Source: Pirellulales bacterium
Lineage (GTDB): Bacteria > Planctomycetota > Planctomycetia > Pirellulales > JACPPG01
DNA: 64,000 bases
Assembly: GCA_036499395.1 (NCBI GenBank)
Contig: DASYDW010000129.1
Span: forward strand, 186,001 to 250,000
Direction of reading: 5' to 3'
Each line of letters begins with the position of its first letter. Positions within the stretch are counted from its first letter, which is position 1. Shown one piece after another: positions 17,921-26,566 of the stretch. The position numbers and the translations under genes are program-made. Below the pieces are notes generated by a model. That model was not told the DNA's origin and ran no database searches. It worked only from the letters and a program-made list of their open reading frames with translations.

Positions 17921-18892
17921 TTGCTTGCTGGACATATTCTCGCCCGACGTAAGATCGAACTTGTTGATATTCCCGAGCCCGAGCTGACCAAGTCGTCCGA
18001 GCCGGGTCAGATCCTGTTCGAGCCACACATCTCTTGCCTGTGCGGATCGGATCTGCCGTACTTCGATTCGGCTCACACGGTTTACCCGCAACCCATCGGT
18101 TATTCGTTGCACGAAATGGTCGGCACGGTCGTTTCGACGACCGGCCAGCGTTTTCGAGCGGGCGATCGCGTACTGGCCGTTCCGGTCCGTCAGCATGGCT
18201 TGTTCGAGCGCTACACGCTCAGCGAAGATCGCGCCATTCCGCTCGACCATCGCCGCCCGCCCGAACAGGCACTCCTCGCGCAACCGCTGGGCACGGTGAT
18301 CTTCGCACTGAAAAAGGTTCCCACCTTTCTCGACAAGGACGTTGTCGTCGTCGGGCAAGGACCGATCGGACAACTCTTTAACGCCAGCCTGCGCAATCTC
18401 GGCGCGCGCGAGATCATCGGCGTCGACAAGCTGCCGTCGCGGCTGGCGATGAGCGAAAAGATGGGCGCTACCGCGGTCGTCGACAGCAGCCGAGAAGATC
18501 CGGTCGAAGCAGTCCGCAAGATTACTGGTGGAAATCTGGCCGACGTCGTGATTGAGGCCGTCGGACACGAAGATCAGGCGCTCGATGTGTGCATCGATCT
18601 GTGCGCGAAGTACGGCCGCATCCTGTCGTTCGGCGTGCCGCCCGAGACGATCGATTCGCTGCGTTGGAAGGACCTCTTCTACAAGAACATTACGGTCCAC
18701 ACGAGCGTCGATCCCGACTTCACGCGCGACTTCCCGCTGGCTATGCGCTGGATCGGCGAAGGGCGCATTGATCTGGCCGCTTTGGTGACGCACCGCTTCC
18801 CGCTCGCGAAAATCCAAACCGCGTTCGACACGTTCCGCGATCGCGTCGACGGCGCGCAGAAAGTGCTCGTCGAGTTTCCGCGCGCCCGTTAA
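17921..18892 (+). CDS. Zinc-type medium-chain alcohol dehydrogenase
   Basis: The start is TTG 17921, with ggag (17909-17912) eight bases upstream. The 323-residue product has the GroES-like half with the zinc-site cysteine CLCGSDLPYFDS and LHEMVGTVV (glutamate), then a Rossmann half with VVVGQGPIGQL, NLGAREIIGVDKLPSRL and ADVVIEAVGHE. The structural zinc loop of liver ADH is not evident, so this is the shorter sorbitol/threonine-dehydrogenase-like branch. It oxidises an alcohol with NAD(P); the substrate is unknown. Confidence 0.88.
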   Translation: MLAGHILARRKIELVDIPEPELTKSSEPGQILFEPHISCLCGSDLPYFDSAHTVYPQPIGYSLHEMVGTVVSTTGQRFRAGDRVLAVPVRQHGLFERYTLSEDRAIPLDHRRPPEQALLAQPLGTVIFALKKVPTFLDKDVVVVGQGPIGQLFNASLRNLGAREIIGVDKLPSRLAMSEKMGATAVVDSSREDPVEAVRKITGGNLADVVIEAVGHEDQALDVCIDLCAKYGRILSFGVPPETIDSLRWKDLFYKNITVHTSVDPDFTRDFPLAMRWIGEGRIDLAALVTHRFPLAKIQTAFDTFRDRVDGAQKVLVEFPRAR

Positions 18893-18941
18893 ATCGAGGA
18901 TCCGAGTCGCAACGGTGACTGCCACGACGGGGCACAAGAAG

Positions 18942-19325
18942 ATGGCGACGCCAACGCCTATGCTTCAGATTAAAGATGGCCAAAGTTTGAAAAGGTGTGC
19001 CGACGAAGTCCGCGACGGCGTCTTGTGGGTTTCCGACGTTGAGTTTGACGCAATTGCTGGAATAGCGCGAGTGCCAATCTGGATTGAAGAGGGAGCATGG
19101 CCCAGTCTGCAACAACCTGCTTGCCGAAAACTGCTAATCGAATTCCAGAGTGCATCGAGTGTCAAACTGGAACTTGACGCAGGTGTTGAGCCGTCGCGTC
19201 CATTCATTGTTGGCGGCCTTTGGCTCCGCGATAACAATGCCGTGATTCTCGACACGTACAATGGATTAACGATTGAAATCGACGTTTTAAAGCCTGAAGG
19301 CAAGCTCTGGAGAGAACCGGACTAA
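18942..19325 (+). CDS. Small hypothetical protein
   Basis: The chosen ATG at 18942 gives about 127 residues; GTG 18915 and ATG 18960 are alternatives. The product alternates predicted strands (CRKLLIEFQSASSVKLELD, DNNAVILDTYNGLTIEIDVL) with a DGVLWVSDVEFDAI segment, consistent with a compact beta-rich domain. Base composition is lower in GC than the neighbours and codon use is less biased, as in the orphan genes at 4224 and 23726. No family was recognised. Confidence 0.5.
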   Translation: MATPTPMLQIKDGQSLKRCADEVRDGVLWVSDVEFDAIAGIARVPIWIEEGAWPSLQQPACRKLLIEFQSASSVKLELDAGVEPSRPFIVGGLWLRDNNAVILDTYNGLTIEIDVLKPEGKLWREPD

Positions 19326-19442
19326 TCTCGCTTCCGCCGGATGCTCTTACTGACACGGCAAGGATTATTCGAGAAGGTTAGTCACGCTGTCGACACGCGT
19401 CGAGTGTTTGTACCCACTAACAATGCATCCTGGATTCATGCC

Positions 19443-20348
19443 ATGAGTTCGCTTGATCGACGTAGATTCCTTGAATCGTCATTGGCTGTTACGGGCGCGC
19501 TGACCGCTTTGCCCGTTCTCCATGCGGCTGAAACCTCGTACGGCACCATCGTCCACACCAAGAATCTCGGCCGCACGCCGCACACCAAGTTTGCCGTCAA
19601 TGTCGAAATGTGGTGGACCAAGCTGCCGTTTCTCGATCGGCTGCGGGCTGCCGCGGCGTTTGGCTTTCCCGCCGTCGAGTTCTGGCCCTGGCAAGGAAAG
19701 GATCTGGCCGCGGTCGCCGAGCTCTGCAAAGAGCTGAAGATCGCGATCGCGCAGTTCACCGCCTGGGGATTCAGCCCCGGCATGAACGATCCCAAGAATC
19801 ACGGCGATTTCGTCGAAGCGGTCGATCAGGGGTGCCGTGTCGCGAAGCAGCTCGACTGTAAGAAAATGTGTGTCGTCGGCGGAGACGACCAGCCTGGCAT
19901 GACGCAGGCGCAAATGCATGAGAACATCATTACCGCTCTCAAGCGCGCCGCGCCGATCGCCGAGGAGCACGAGGTGATGCTGATCCTCGAGCCGATGAAT
20001 ATCCGTGTCGATCACAAAGGACACTGCCTGTATGGCAGCCCGGCAGCGGTGCGCATTTGCCGCGAAGTGGATTCGCCCATGGTGAAGATCAATTGGGATC
20101 TTTATCACATGCACATCAGCGAAGGAGACCTGTGCGGCCGGCTGAAAGAAGGTTTCGACCAGGTGGGCTATTTGCAACTGGCCGACCATCCCGGCCGCAA
20201 CGAACCCGGCACCGGCGAGATTCACTACAACCGGGTGTTGAAAGAAGCCTTCGACCTCGGCTATCGCGGCTACGTCGGTCTGGAATGCCGGCCCAAGGGT
20301 ACCGAATTGGCCGCGGCGCAAGGCGTCGCTGCCGCGGATGTCTGGTGA
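19443..20348 (+). CDS. Tat-exported TIM-barrel isomerase (hydroxypyruvate isomerase-like)
   Basis: The ATG at 19443 (MSSLDRRRFLESSLAVTG) gives a twin-arginine signal peptide, so it is preferred to the start at 19341. The 301-residue product is an AP-endonuclease-2-type TIM barrel: KFAVNVEMWW, FPAVEFWPW, MLILEPMN with a metal glutamate, KINWDLYHMHISEGD and YVGLECRPKG. This pattern resembles hydroxypyruvate isomerase and sugar epimerases, which bind divalent metal through Glu, Asp and His. Export to the periplasm in folded form fits a role in sugar conversion. The substrate is unknown. Confidence 0.82.
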   Translation: MSSLDRRRFLESSLAVTGALTALPVLHAAETSYGTIVHTKNLGRTPHTKFAVNVEMWWTKLPFLDRLRAAAAFGFPAVEFWPWQGKDLAAVAELCKELKIAIAQFTAWGFSPGMNDPKNHGDFVEAVDQGCRVAKQLDCKKMCVVGGDDQPGMTQAQMHENIITALKRAAPIAEEHEVMLILEPMNIRVDHKGHCLYGSPAAVRICREVDSPMVKINWDLYHMHISEGDLCGRLKEGFDQVGYLQLADHPGRNEPGTGEIHYNRVLKEAFDLGYRGYVGLECRPKGTELAAAQGVAAADVW

Positions 20349-20409
20349 GTAACAGAGGTCCAAAGCCCCGAATCGGAATTAACACGCAACTTGTAGACTG
20401 GCGGAACGG

Positions 20410-21450
20410 ATGCTGAACAAAGAAGCGCTCGACCAACGTGAAGAAAACGCCTCGCCCGAGAGCCGCTTGATGCAGCTCGTCGCGGGCAATTGGCCGATAC
20501 AGGCGGTTTACTCTGCCGCGAAGCTCGAGCTGGCCGACCATATTCATGATGGTCCCAAAACGGCCGAGGAGCTCGCCGCGATCGTCGGCGCGCACGCTCC
20601 GTCGCTGTACCGGCTGCTGCGCGCCTTGGCCAGCCTCGGCGTATTCAGCGAGGACGCGCAAGGCCGTTTTAACATGACGCCCATGGCGGAACTGTTGCGC
20701 AAAAACGCGACGCGTTCATTGTGGGCCTCGACGGTGATGATGGCCGAGGAGCATTACGTCGCCTGGGGACGGCTCTTGGATGGCGTGCGGTTGGGCAAAA
20801 CCTCGTTCAACCTGCAATACGGCGTTGGTGTGTTCGACTACTTCGAGACACACCCGGAATCAGCCCGCATTTTTCATCGCGCCATGACCGAGCTGACGAG
20901 CCAAACGCACGTCGCGGCGGTCGAAGCCTACGATTTCGGCCGGTTCCAGAAGTTGATCGACGTCGGCGGTGGCCGCGGCACGCTGATCTCGGCAATTCTC
21001 AAGGCCAATCCCGCTCTGCGCGGCGCTGTTTATGACTTGCCCAGCGTGATGGAGCAGACCCGGCAGTTCCTGACCGAGCAAGGCGTGTCGGATCGCTGCG
21101 AAGCGATCGGCGGCGACTTCTTCGCGTCGATCCCCACCGGCGCCGACGCCTACATTCTGTCGACCGTGATTCACGATTGGCATGACGTCGACAGCCTGCG
21201 AATCTTGCGCAACATTCACAGCGCTATGAAACCGTCCGGCACGCTGCTTTTGGTCGAACTGGTGCTGAAGGGGCGCAACGAGCCCGATTTCGGCAAACTG
21301 ATGGACCTGAACATGCTGGTCATGGCCGGCGGCTTGGAACGCACAGCCGAAGAATTCCGGGCGCTGCTCTCCGAAGCCGGCTTCGAGCTGACGCGCATCG
21401 TACCGACCAAGTCAAAATCGCACGTGATCGAGGCCGTGCGACGGAATTAG
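20410..21450 (+). CDS. O-methyltransferase (acetylserotonin/hydroxyindole type)
   Basis: This 346-residue protein has an N-terminal winged-helix dimerisation domain (LMQLVAGNWPIQAVYSAAKL; SLYRLLRALASLGVFSE). The SAM-binding domain follows, with DVGGGRGTLISAILK (motif I), GAVYDLPSVME and the catalytic-His region TVIHDWHDVDSLRILRNI. Motif LLLVELVLKGRNEPDFGKLM follows. This is the caffeate / hydroxyneurosporene / polyketide O-methyltransferase family, which methylates phenolic or enol hydroxyls with S-adenosylmethionine. The acceptor is unknown, and neighbouring genes do not form a biosynthetic cluster. Confidence 0.88.
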   Translation: MLNKEALDQREENASPESRLMQLVAGNWPIQAVYSAAKLELADHIHDGPKTAEELAAIVGAHAPSLYRLLRALASLGVFSEDAQGRFNMTPMAELLRKNATRSLWASTVMMAEEHYVAWGRLLDGVRLGKTSFNLQYGVGVFDYFETHPESARIFHRAMTELTSQTHVAAVEAYDFGRFQKLIDVGGGRGTLISAILKANPALRGAVYDLPSVMEQTRQFLTEQGVSDRCEAIGGDFFASIPTGADAYILSTVIHDWHDVDSLRILRNIHSAMKPSGTLLLVELVLKGRNEPDFGKLMDLNMLVMAGGLERTAEEFRALLSEAGFELTRIVPTKSKSHVIEAVRRN

Positions 21451-21566
21451 TGTCAGCTGCAGTTACTGAAGTTTGCCGTGCCGCGTTGCCATACTCCGGA
21501 GTGCCATGCCTTTTTTCCGCCAACGACGGAATAAGCATGCCCGCTGAATGCGCTCGCATTCCACGC

Positions 21567-22340
21567 TCAACTCGCCGCCGCTCGCCCGGCCCATTCTTTG
21601 ATCGCCCCGTCAGTCACCTTCACCAGTGGTTCATACCGTGGATGCCGTGAATCTTTGTACGGATCGTTTCGCGCCGCGTTATAGCAACAGATCAACGACC
21701 AGCGCGAGCGCGGCGAGCGGTTCTGGTCCGAGCGGTGCAACAGGTTCGAGTGAAAGAACAGCGCGTCCCCCGGCTCGGCCTCGACATAGACCAGCTCCAT
21801 CCGCCGAAGCGCTTCTTCGACGCGTTCCATGTCGGCGCCGGTCTGCTCGCCAACGCGACCGTGATCGATCCGCCCCATGTGGTGCGAGCCCCGCAGCACT
21901 TGCAGGCAGCCATTTTCGCGCGTCGCCTGGTCCACGGCGATCAAGCAACTGGCCAGCAGCGGAAACAAGCAGCCGTTGTGATACCAATAGCCGTAATCCT
22001 GGTGCCACTCCCACGCGCCCCCCACGAGCGGCTCCTTGAGCATCATCTTGGTGTGGTAGTGATAGACCTCGCCCCCCAGCAGGTTTTCCATCCGGTCGAC
22101 AATCCGCGGCGACCGCGAGAACATGCTGTACAGGTCTTCGCCGGCATGATTCCACAAGGCCAGCCGCGTCTCGTTGCCCGAGGCATCTTTGCGCGCGTAA
22201 GCTCCGGCAGCGAGTGCCGGATCCTGCCGGGCGAAAGTGAGCAGGATCGACATCTCCTCGGCGTCGAAAAGTTGCCGCACCAGTAGATATCCGTCGCGAT
22301 CGAAGGCGACCAGATCCGCGCCCGACAGCACGCTCGACAT
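21567..22340 (-). CDS. Phytanoyl-CoA dioxygenase family protein
   Basis: The ATG at 22340 has AAGGAG seven bases upstream, and the product is 257 residues. The jelly-roll iron site is visible as HQD in [13 protein letters not shown], with the distal His and 2-oxoglutarate arginine in [15 protein letters not shown]. The N-terminus [13 protein letters not shown] is also typical. These enzymes are non-heme Fe(II)/2-oxoglutarate oxygenases acting on lipids or small osmolytes such as ectoine. The substrate cannot be named. The gene is divergent from the quinone-reductase-like gene at 22541. Confidence 0.9.
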   Translation of the reverse strand: MSSVLSGADLVAFDRDGYLLVRQLFDAEEMSILLTFARQDPALAAGAYARKDASGNETRLALWNHAGEDLYSMFSRSPRIVDRMENLLGGEVYHYHTKMMLKEPLVGGAWEWHQDYGYWYHNGCLFPLLASCLIAVDQATRENGCLQVLRGSHHMGRIDHGRVGEQTGADMERVEEALRRMELVYVEAEPGDALFFHSNLLHRSDQNRSPRSRWSLICCYNAARNDPYKDSRHPRYEPLVKVTDGAIKEWAGRAAAS

Positions 22341-22540
22341 AAAAAGGCTCCTTGGCACACGGTCGTGACAGCGCCTCTCACTATATCAAGGTCGGAAATC
22401 GGCTGCGTGTTGCGCGGACCTTGCCAAGCGCTTCGCCAGACCGATAATCGCACTTGCATGTGTACCCAAATTGCTCGTCGAATAACCCGCGTCACGGGGG
22501 ATGGGCGAAGCTCGCTTACACGCTGCAGGGAGTGCCGAAT

Positions 22541-23533
22541 ATGAAAGCCGCTTACGTCAAACAACCGGGTCCGCCCGAATCGATTATCTACGGCGATCTG
22601 CCCGATCCGCGTCCCGCGGCGGGTGAGGTGCTGGTTCGCGTGAAGGCCGTGGCCGTGAACCCGATCGACACTTACATCCGCGGTGGGCTGGTCAAAGCCG
22701 AGTTGCCGAGCCCCTTCGTTATCGGATCGGACCTGGCCGGCGTTGTCGAACAATGCGGACCCGGCGCCGCGCGGTTCAAGCCGGGGGATCGCGTGTGGGC
22801 CAGCAATCAAGGAATGGCCGGCCGGCAAGGTTCGTTCGCCGAGCTGTCGGCCGTCAACGAGCAATGGCTGTATCCCACGCCGGCCGGCGTCGACGATCGT
22901 TCGGCCGCGGCTGGCGCCTTGGTGGGCATCACGGCGCACCTCGGGTTGTTCGGTCGCGCCAAGTTGCAATCTGGCGAAACGCTGTTCGTTAATGGCGGAA
23001 CAGGGGGTGTCGGTGCGGCCGTTGTTCAAATGGCTAAGGCCACGGGAGCCCGCGTCATCACGACAGCCGGAAGCGACGAGAAGGTTGCCATCTGCCGCGA
23101 ACTGGGGGCGGACCTGGCCCTGAATTACAAAACGGCCGACGTCGATGCCGAGATTCGCAAATTCGCGCCGCAAGGCGTCAACGTCTGGTGGGAAACGCTG
23201 CGCGACGCGAACTTCGATCGCACCGTGGGCTTGCTAGCCATTCGCGGCCGCATGATCCTGATGGCCGGCCGTGACGCGCGCCCCGTATTTCCCGTCGGGC
23301 CCTTCTACGTGAAAGACTGTGCGCTACACGGCTTCGCCATGTTCAATTCCTCGGCCGCCGAGCATCGGGCCTGCGCCGAGGACATCAACCGCTGGATGAG
23401 CGAGGGAAAACTGAAACCGCGCATCGGCCGCGAATTCAAGCTCTCCGAAGCCGCGGCAGCCCACAAGCTGCAAGAAGAAAACACGCTGCAAAAGTCCGGC
23501 ACACTGGCAGGCAAGATCGTGCTCGTGCCGTGA
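22541..23533 (+). CDS. NADPH:quinone reductase-like zinc-free MDR
   Basis: The ATG at 22541 follows a GGGAG site and gives 330 residues. The N-terminal domain MKAAYVKQPGPPESIIYGD and VKAVAVNPIDTYIRGG lacks the zinc-site cysteines of alcohol dehydrogenases. The nucleotide fold contains LFVNGGTGGVGAAVVQMAKA, the AXXGXXG-like signature of the quinone oxidoreductase / crystallin-zeta group. It probably reduces quinones or enones with NADPH. The start lies in a 200-bp divergent region shared with the dioxygenase gene. Confidence 0.87.
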   Translation: MKAAYVKQPGPPESIIYGDLPDPRPAAGEVLVRVKAVAVNPIDTYIRGGLVKAELPSPFVIGSDLAGVVEQCGPGAARFKPGDRVWASNQGMAGRQGSFAELSAVNEQWLYPTPAGVDDRSAAAGALVGITAHLGLFGRAKLQSGETLFVNGGTGGVGAAVVQMAKATGARVITTAGSDEKVAICRELGADLALNYKTADVDAEIRKFAPQGVNVWWETLRDANFDRTVGLLAIRGRMILMAGRDARPVFPVGPFYVKDCALHGFAMFNSSAAEHRACAEDINRWMSEGKLKPRIGREFKLSEAAAAHKLQEENTLQKSGTLAGKIVLVP

Positions 23534-23592
23534 GGAAGAAGTTGGCAGTAAACAGAGGGTGGCAGGCAGGACGAAGCAGTGGTTAGTTCGAG

Positions 23593-23723
23593 GTAGGGTG
23601 CGTCCGTGACGCACCGTCTTCCTTTTGCTCTGCGAGAGTCTACGTCATCCGCGGATCGAAGTCTCTTTCAGGACCTCGTCGTGGGCAACGAGAGCAATGC
23701 GGTGCGTCGCGGACGCACCCTAC
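23593..23723. mobile_element. 131-bp element bounded by inverted hairpin repeats (MITE- or REP-pair-like)
   Basis: The left arm (23593-23616) and right arm (23700-23723) are inverted copies agreeing at 23 of 24 positions. Each arm is itself a perfect hairpin with an 8-bp stem and 3-nt loop: ggtgcgtccgtgacgcacc on the left and ggtgcgtcgcggacgcacc on the right. The 83-bp interior has no open frame of note. It sits between convergent genes and ends two bases before the stop codon of the next gene. A single related hairpin is at 5628-5650. No clear target duplication is visible. Confidence 0.65.
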
Positions 23724-23725
23724 AG

Positions 23726-24259
23726 CTATTCAGGGGAAATTGTGCTTTCAACTTCGGCTGAAGGAGTTTTGTTCATGACCATGAGCACTTGGAGCGGAGT
23801 ATCGTCATCGTAGCCGCGATCGACGGCTCCCGCGCAACCTTCCAGTGCGAGGTATACGACCGGGTGTCCCGGCGCTTCCCCTTTCAACCAGCACCGCTCG
23901 AATAGCAGTTCGCGATTGCGGCTCGTGTTCCTGGTTGACCTAGCCGGGATTTCGCGAACGATTTCGACGTACCCGCCGCCGTCCGTGAGCTGCTGTTGTT
24001 CAAAGACGCGTACTTTATCGAAGCTCTCGAGCGCGTCGGACAGATGCATCCAATCGCGGAGAACGAACGAAATGCGCGCGCCCGAAACTGGTAGCCGCTC
24101 GTCCGTGTCAATCACGCGGATGCGGATGGTTAACTTTTTCGGATGATAGAGGCCCACAATACCATCGAGTTTTGCGCGGTGCGCCAAACCTAGTACGCCA
24201 ATTAATGCGACGATTACGCAAAACAAAAACGCTGCCACGCCTGTTAATGCGCATCTCAT
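23726..24259 (-). CDS. Membrane-anchored hypothetical protein
   Basis: The ATG at 24259 gives 177 residues starting with one transmembrane or uncleaved signal segment (GVAAFLFCVIVALIGVLGL). The exported part begins KKLTIRIRVIDTDERLPVSG, a beta-strand pattern like carboxypeptidase-regulatory/transthyretin-like domains, and ends with an acidic tail. Base composition is lower in GC than the surrounding genes. Its stop codon abuts the 131-bp hairpin element, which could act as its transcript end. No specific family was recognised. Confidence 0.55.
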   Translation of the reverse strand: MRCALTGVAAFLFCVIVALIGVLGLAHRAKLDGIVGLYHPKKLTIRIRVIDTDERLPVSGARISFVLRDWMHLSDALESFDKVRVFEQQQLTDGGGYVEIVREIPARSTRNTSRNRELLFERCWLKGEAPGHPVVYLALEGCAGAVDRGYDDDTPLQVLMVMNKTPSAEVESTISPE

Positions 24260-24414
24260 ATTCCGTGCCTCACTCGCACTCTTGGCTAGCAGACAGGACG
24301 AAGAAATAATCGGTCTCACACTAGCTCGAATCGCCAGTGAGGGGCTCCGTCCATTCCCTCGCTCGCGCTGCGGGCTAGTAGGTATCGCGCGCTACTACGT
24401 GAGCCGCCCTCGTG

Positions 24415-25443
24415 CTACTTTCGCTTCACGCGGATCTTCACCCGGTACTCGCCGGGGAACTGTTGATTCTGCGGGTCGCCTTGCATGGCCACGGCCAGTT
24501 GCAGCACGCCCGAGCGATCGGCCGTGAGCGTATGCTTCGATCCGATGCGAAATACGTTGCCGTTCGGGCCGATCTTGCCCACCAGCGCTCCGCCGGCAAT
24601 CTTATTCGGCACGAACCACCCGTAGTTCGGCGCTCCGTCCGGCGTGCTGAGCGCCTGATTTCCCCACGGCGTCATCGTGATCGTGCCGTCGGCGGCAAAC
24701 GTGATCTTGTCGCCCCGTTCGACGCGGACGCCGGTGTCCTTGATATTGCGGGCCACCAGGTTCGTGCCATCGACAGCCACGGTTTTCTGCGTATCCCGTT
24801 TTTCCACCGCGTCGCGCTCGATGCGGCGGATGTCGCTGAGCTTCACCTTCAGCACGCCGTATTGGCTGGCGATCTCGAACTCCTGCTGCACGACCTTGCC
24901 GACGACGGTGAAGTCCGTCGTTTCGATCGTGTCGTGTTCAATCAATTTCGGCGCTGGAGTCGATTCGTCGTTTTCGGCGTCTTCCTCGGCTTGGTCGAAT
25001 TCCTCGAGAATCGCCTTTACGCGGCTGCGACGTTCGGTATCGGCGTCTTCGGCATGGCGTGCCAGCTTAACGCGAATCGACGGGCCCATTGCGATCAGCG
25101 ATTTCTGCGCCCCCTCGCGCTCCGAGAAAACGGGCGAGCCGAGCTTCTCGATCAATTCGCTCAGGCTTTGCCCGATTTGTGGGTGGCTTCCCAAGCCAGG
25201 GGTTAGGCTGACGATCGCCGCGACGGGGATCGACAATTTCCCGAACGCGGTTTCCACTTCCAGGTCACGCGCCGCGAGCTTGCCACCGATTTGCGATCCA
25301 TCCATCAAGTGGATCTTCAGCACTTCGGGATCGGCCTTGGCCGTACTTGCTGGTGGATCATCGGCGGCGGCGCAGAATCGAGCGTTCGTCGCCCCGACCA
25401 ACAGTCCCAGACCACACGCCACTAAGAACGACGCGCGTGCCAT
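24415..25443 (-). CDS. Exported protein with HEAT-like core and C-terminal LecA (PA-IL)-like domain
   Basis: The ATG at 25443 gives 342 residues with a signal peptide (ASFLVACGLGLLVGATNARF). Residues about 40-80 form a small beta domain (HLMDGSQIGGKLAARDLEV). Helices with REGAQKSLIAMGPSIRVKL follow, typical of planctomycete HEAT-like segments. The last about 120 residues show KDTGVRVERGDKITFAADG, ALVGKIG and VFRIGSK, the order of the PA-IL/LecA galactose-binding lectin fold. It may bind glycans at the cell surface. Binding residues were not checked against a structure. Confidence 0.7.
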   Translation of the reverse strand: MARASFLVACGLGLLVGATNARFCAAADDPPASTAKADPEVLKIHLMDGSQIGGKLAARDLEVETAFGKLSIPVAAIVSLTPGLGSHPQIGQSLSELIEKLGSPVFSEREGAQKSLIAMGPSIRVKLARHAEDADTERRSRVKAILEEFDQAEEDAENDESTPAPKLIEHDTIETTDFTVVGKVVQQEFEIASQYGVLKVKLSDIRRIERDAVEKRDTQKTVAVDGTNLVARNIKDTGVRVERGDKITFAADGTITMTPWGNQALSTPDGAPNYGWFVPNKIAGGALVGKIGPNGNVFRIGSKHTLTADRSGVLQLAVAMQGDPQNQQFPGEYRVKIRVKRK

Positions 25444-25531
25444 GCGAAACCCCCTTCGTGTTCTGTTCCGCCGCGCGCGTTCGCTCCTGGCAATCTCCAA
25501 CGAACAGGAGATGTCACGGGTAGAAAAAAAG

Positions 25532-25555
25532 CCCTCTCCCCACGAGGGGAGAGGG
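25532..25555. terminator. Strong bidirectional intrinsic terminator
   Basis: A perfect 10-bp stem (ccctctcccc / ggggagaggg) around a 4-nt loop is flanked by seven A on one side and seven T on the other. It would end minus-strand transcripts of the SDR gene ending at 25684, and it also works on the plus strand. Confidence 0.8.
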
Positions 25556-25683
25556 TTTTTTTGGCTGAGTGGTGAGCGTCCTCGCCGACTCGCCCGGAGC
25601 GCCGCCGCGCCAGTCGTTCATTCTGACGCGTGCGCGAGCGAGAATCCAGTCATTGGCACGAAAACGCCAAACAACTTTCCGGC

Positions 25684-26421
25684 CTACGCGAAATCCTGGC
25701 TCGTCGGCTTGATCACCAGGTCCGTGATATGGGCCCGCGCCGGCAGGCAGGCCACCATCAGCACGGCGTCCGCCACATCTTCGGGCTGCAGGATCCGCGC
25801 TCGATGCTCGGCGCTGACCGGCACCGGCCGATTGTCGAGGATCGGCGTTTCGACCTCGCCGGGGTAAACGTTCGTGACGCGGATATTATGGGTCGCCTCT
25901 TCGCGCCCCACGGTCGTTCCGAGCCCGGTCATGGCGAATTTCGACGCCGTGTAGCCGACGCCTCCTAGGAGCGAAGAACGTATGCCCGCGATCGAGGAAA
26001 TATTGACGATCAGGCCATTGCGCTGAGCCCGCATTTCAGGTAGCACCGCACGCATGCAGTAAAACGCTCCGCTGGCGTTGATGCGCATCATCTTGTCCCA
26101 GTCCTCGGGCGAGAGCTCGGCCGTGGTGCGCTTTCGCACGTTCACTCCGGCGCTGTTGACCAGGATATCCAGAGGGCCAACAGTCGCCATCGACCAGTGA
26201 AACAGCGCCCCGACGCTGACGAGTTCCCCCACATCGACGGGGTGACAACTCATTGGCGGCGTACCGTCGAATAGCTTGCAGGCCGCCTCGAGCGGTTCGC
26301 GCCGACGCCCGGCGATCGCCACCCGGCACCCCTCACGCGCTAGCGCCAGCGCCACACCTAAACCGATACCGGTGCCGCCCCCGGTGACCAGGGCCGTTTT
26401 TCCTGCCAAGCGTTTCGACAT
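25684..26421 (-). CDS. Short-chain dehydrogenase/reductase
   Basis: This classical SDR of 245 residues has the cofactor motif TGGGTGIGLGVALALAREG and the NNAG-equivalent LVNSAGVNVR. The catalytic Ser is near NISSIAGIRSS, and Tyr/Lys are in YTASKFAMTG. The GRRREPLE segment after the second strand favours NADP. It probably reduces a ketone or oxidises a hydroxyl of a small metabolite, and the substrate is unknown. Its start lies 145 bp from that of putA on the opposite strand, so the two share a divergent promoter region. Confidence 0.9.
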   Translation of the reverse strand: MSKRLAGKTALVTGGGTGIGLGVALALAREGCRVAIAGRRREPLEAACKLFDGTPPMSCHPVDVGELVSVGALFHWSMATVGPLDILVNSAGVNVRKRTTAELSPEDWDKMMRINASGAFYCMRAVLPEMRAQRNGLIVNISSIAGIRSSLLGGVGYTASKFAMTGLGTTVGREEATHNIRVTNVYPGEVETPILDNRPVPVSAEHRARILQPEDVADAVLMVACLPARAHITDLVIKPTSQDFA

Positions 26422-26566
26422 CGTAAGCCTTTCGTTGTTCAGCGACGGACGCTACGCGCGCCGTTGCAGAGGAAGTTATCGAGCCCACCTAGCACAAAGG
26501 CAAGGGGGCGCGTCGCTCGGCGGAATTCGGCGTCCCAGGCCCTCCCATTTGCCGCCGATACGGCCG

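Noticed and set aside
17618-18937. 439-codon minus-strand frame across the zinc-type dehydrogenase gene
   Set aside because: It opposes a gene with clear MDR motifs and a good TTG start with RBS; the translation has no family signature.
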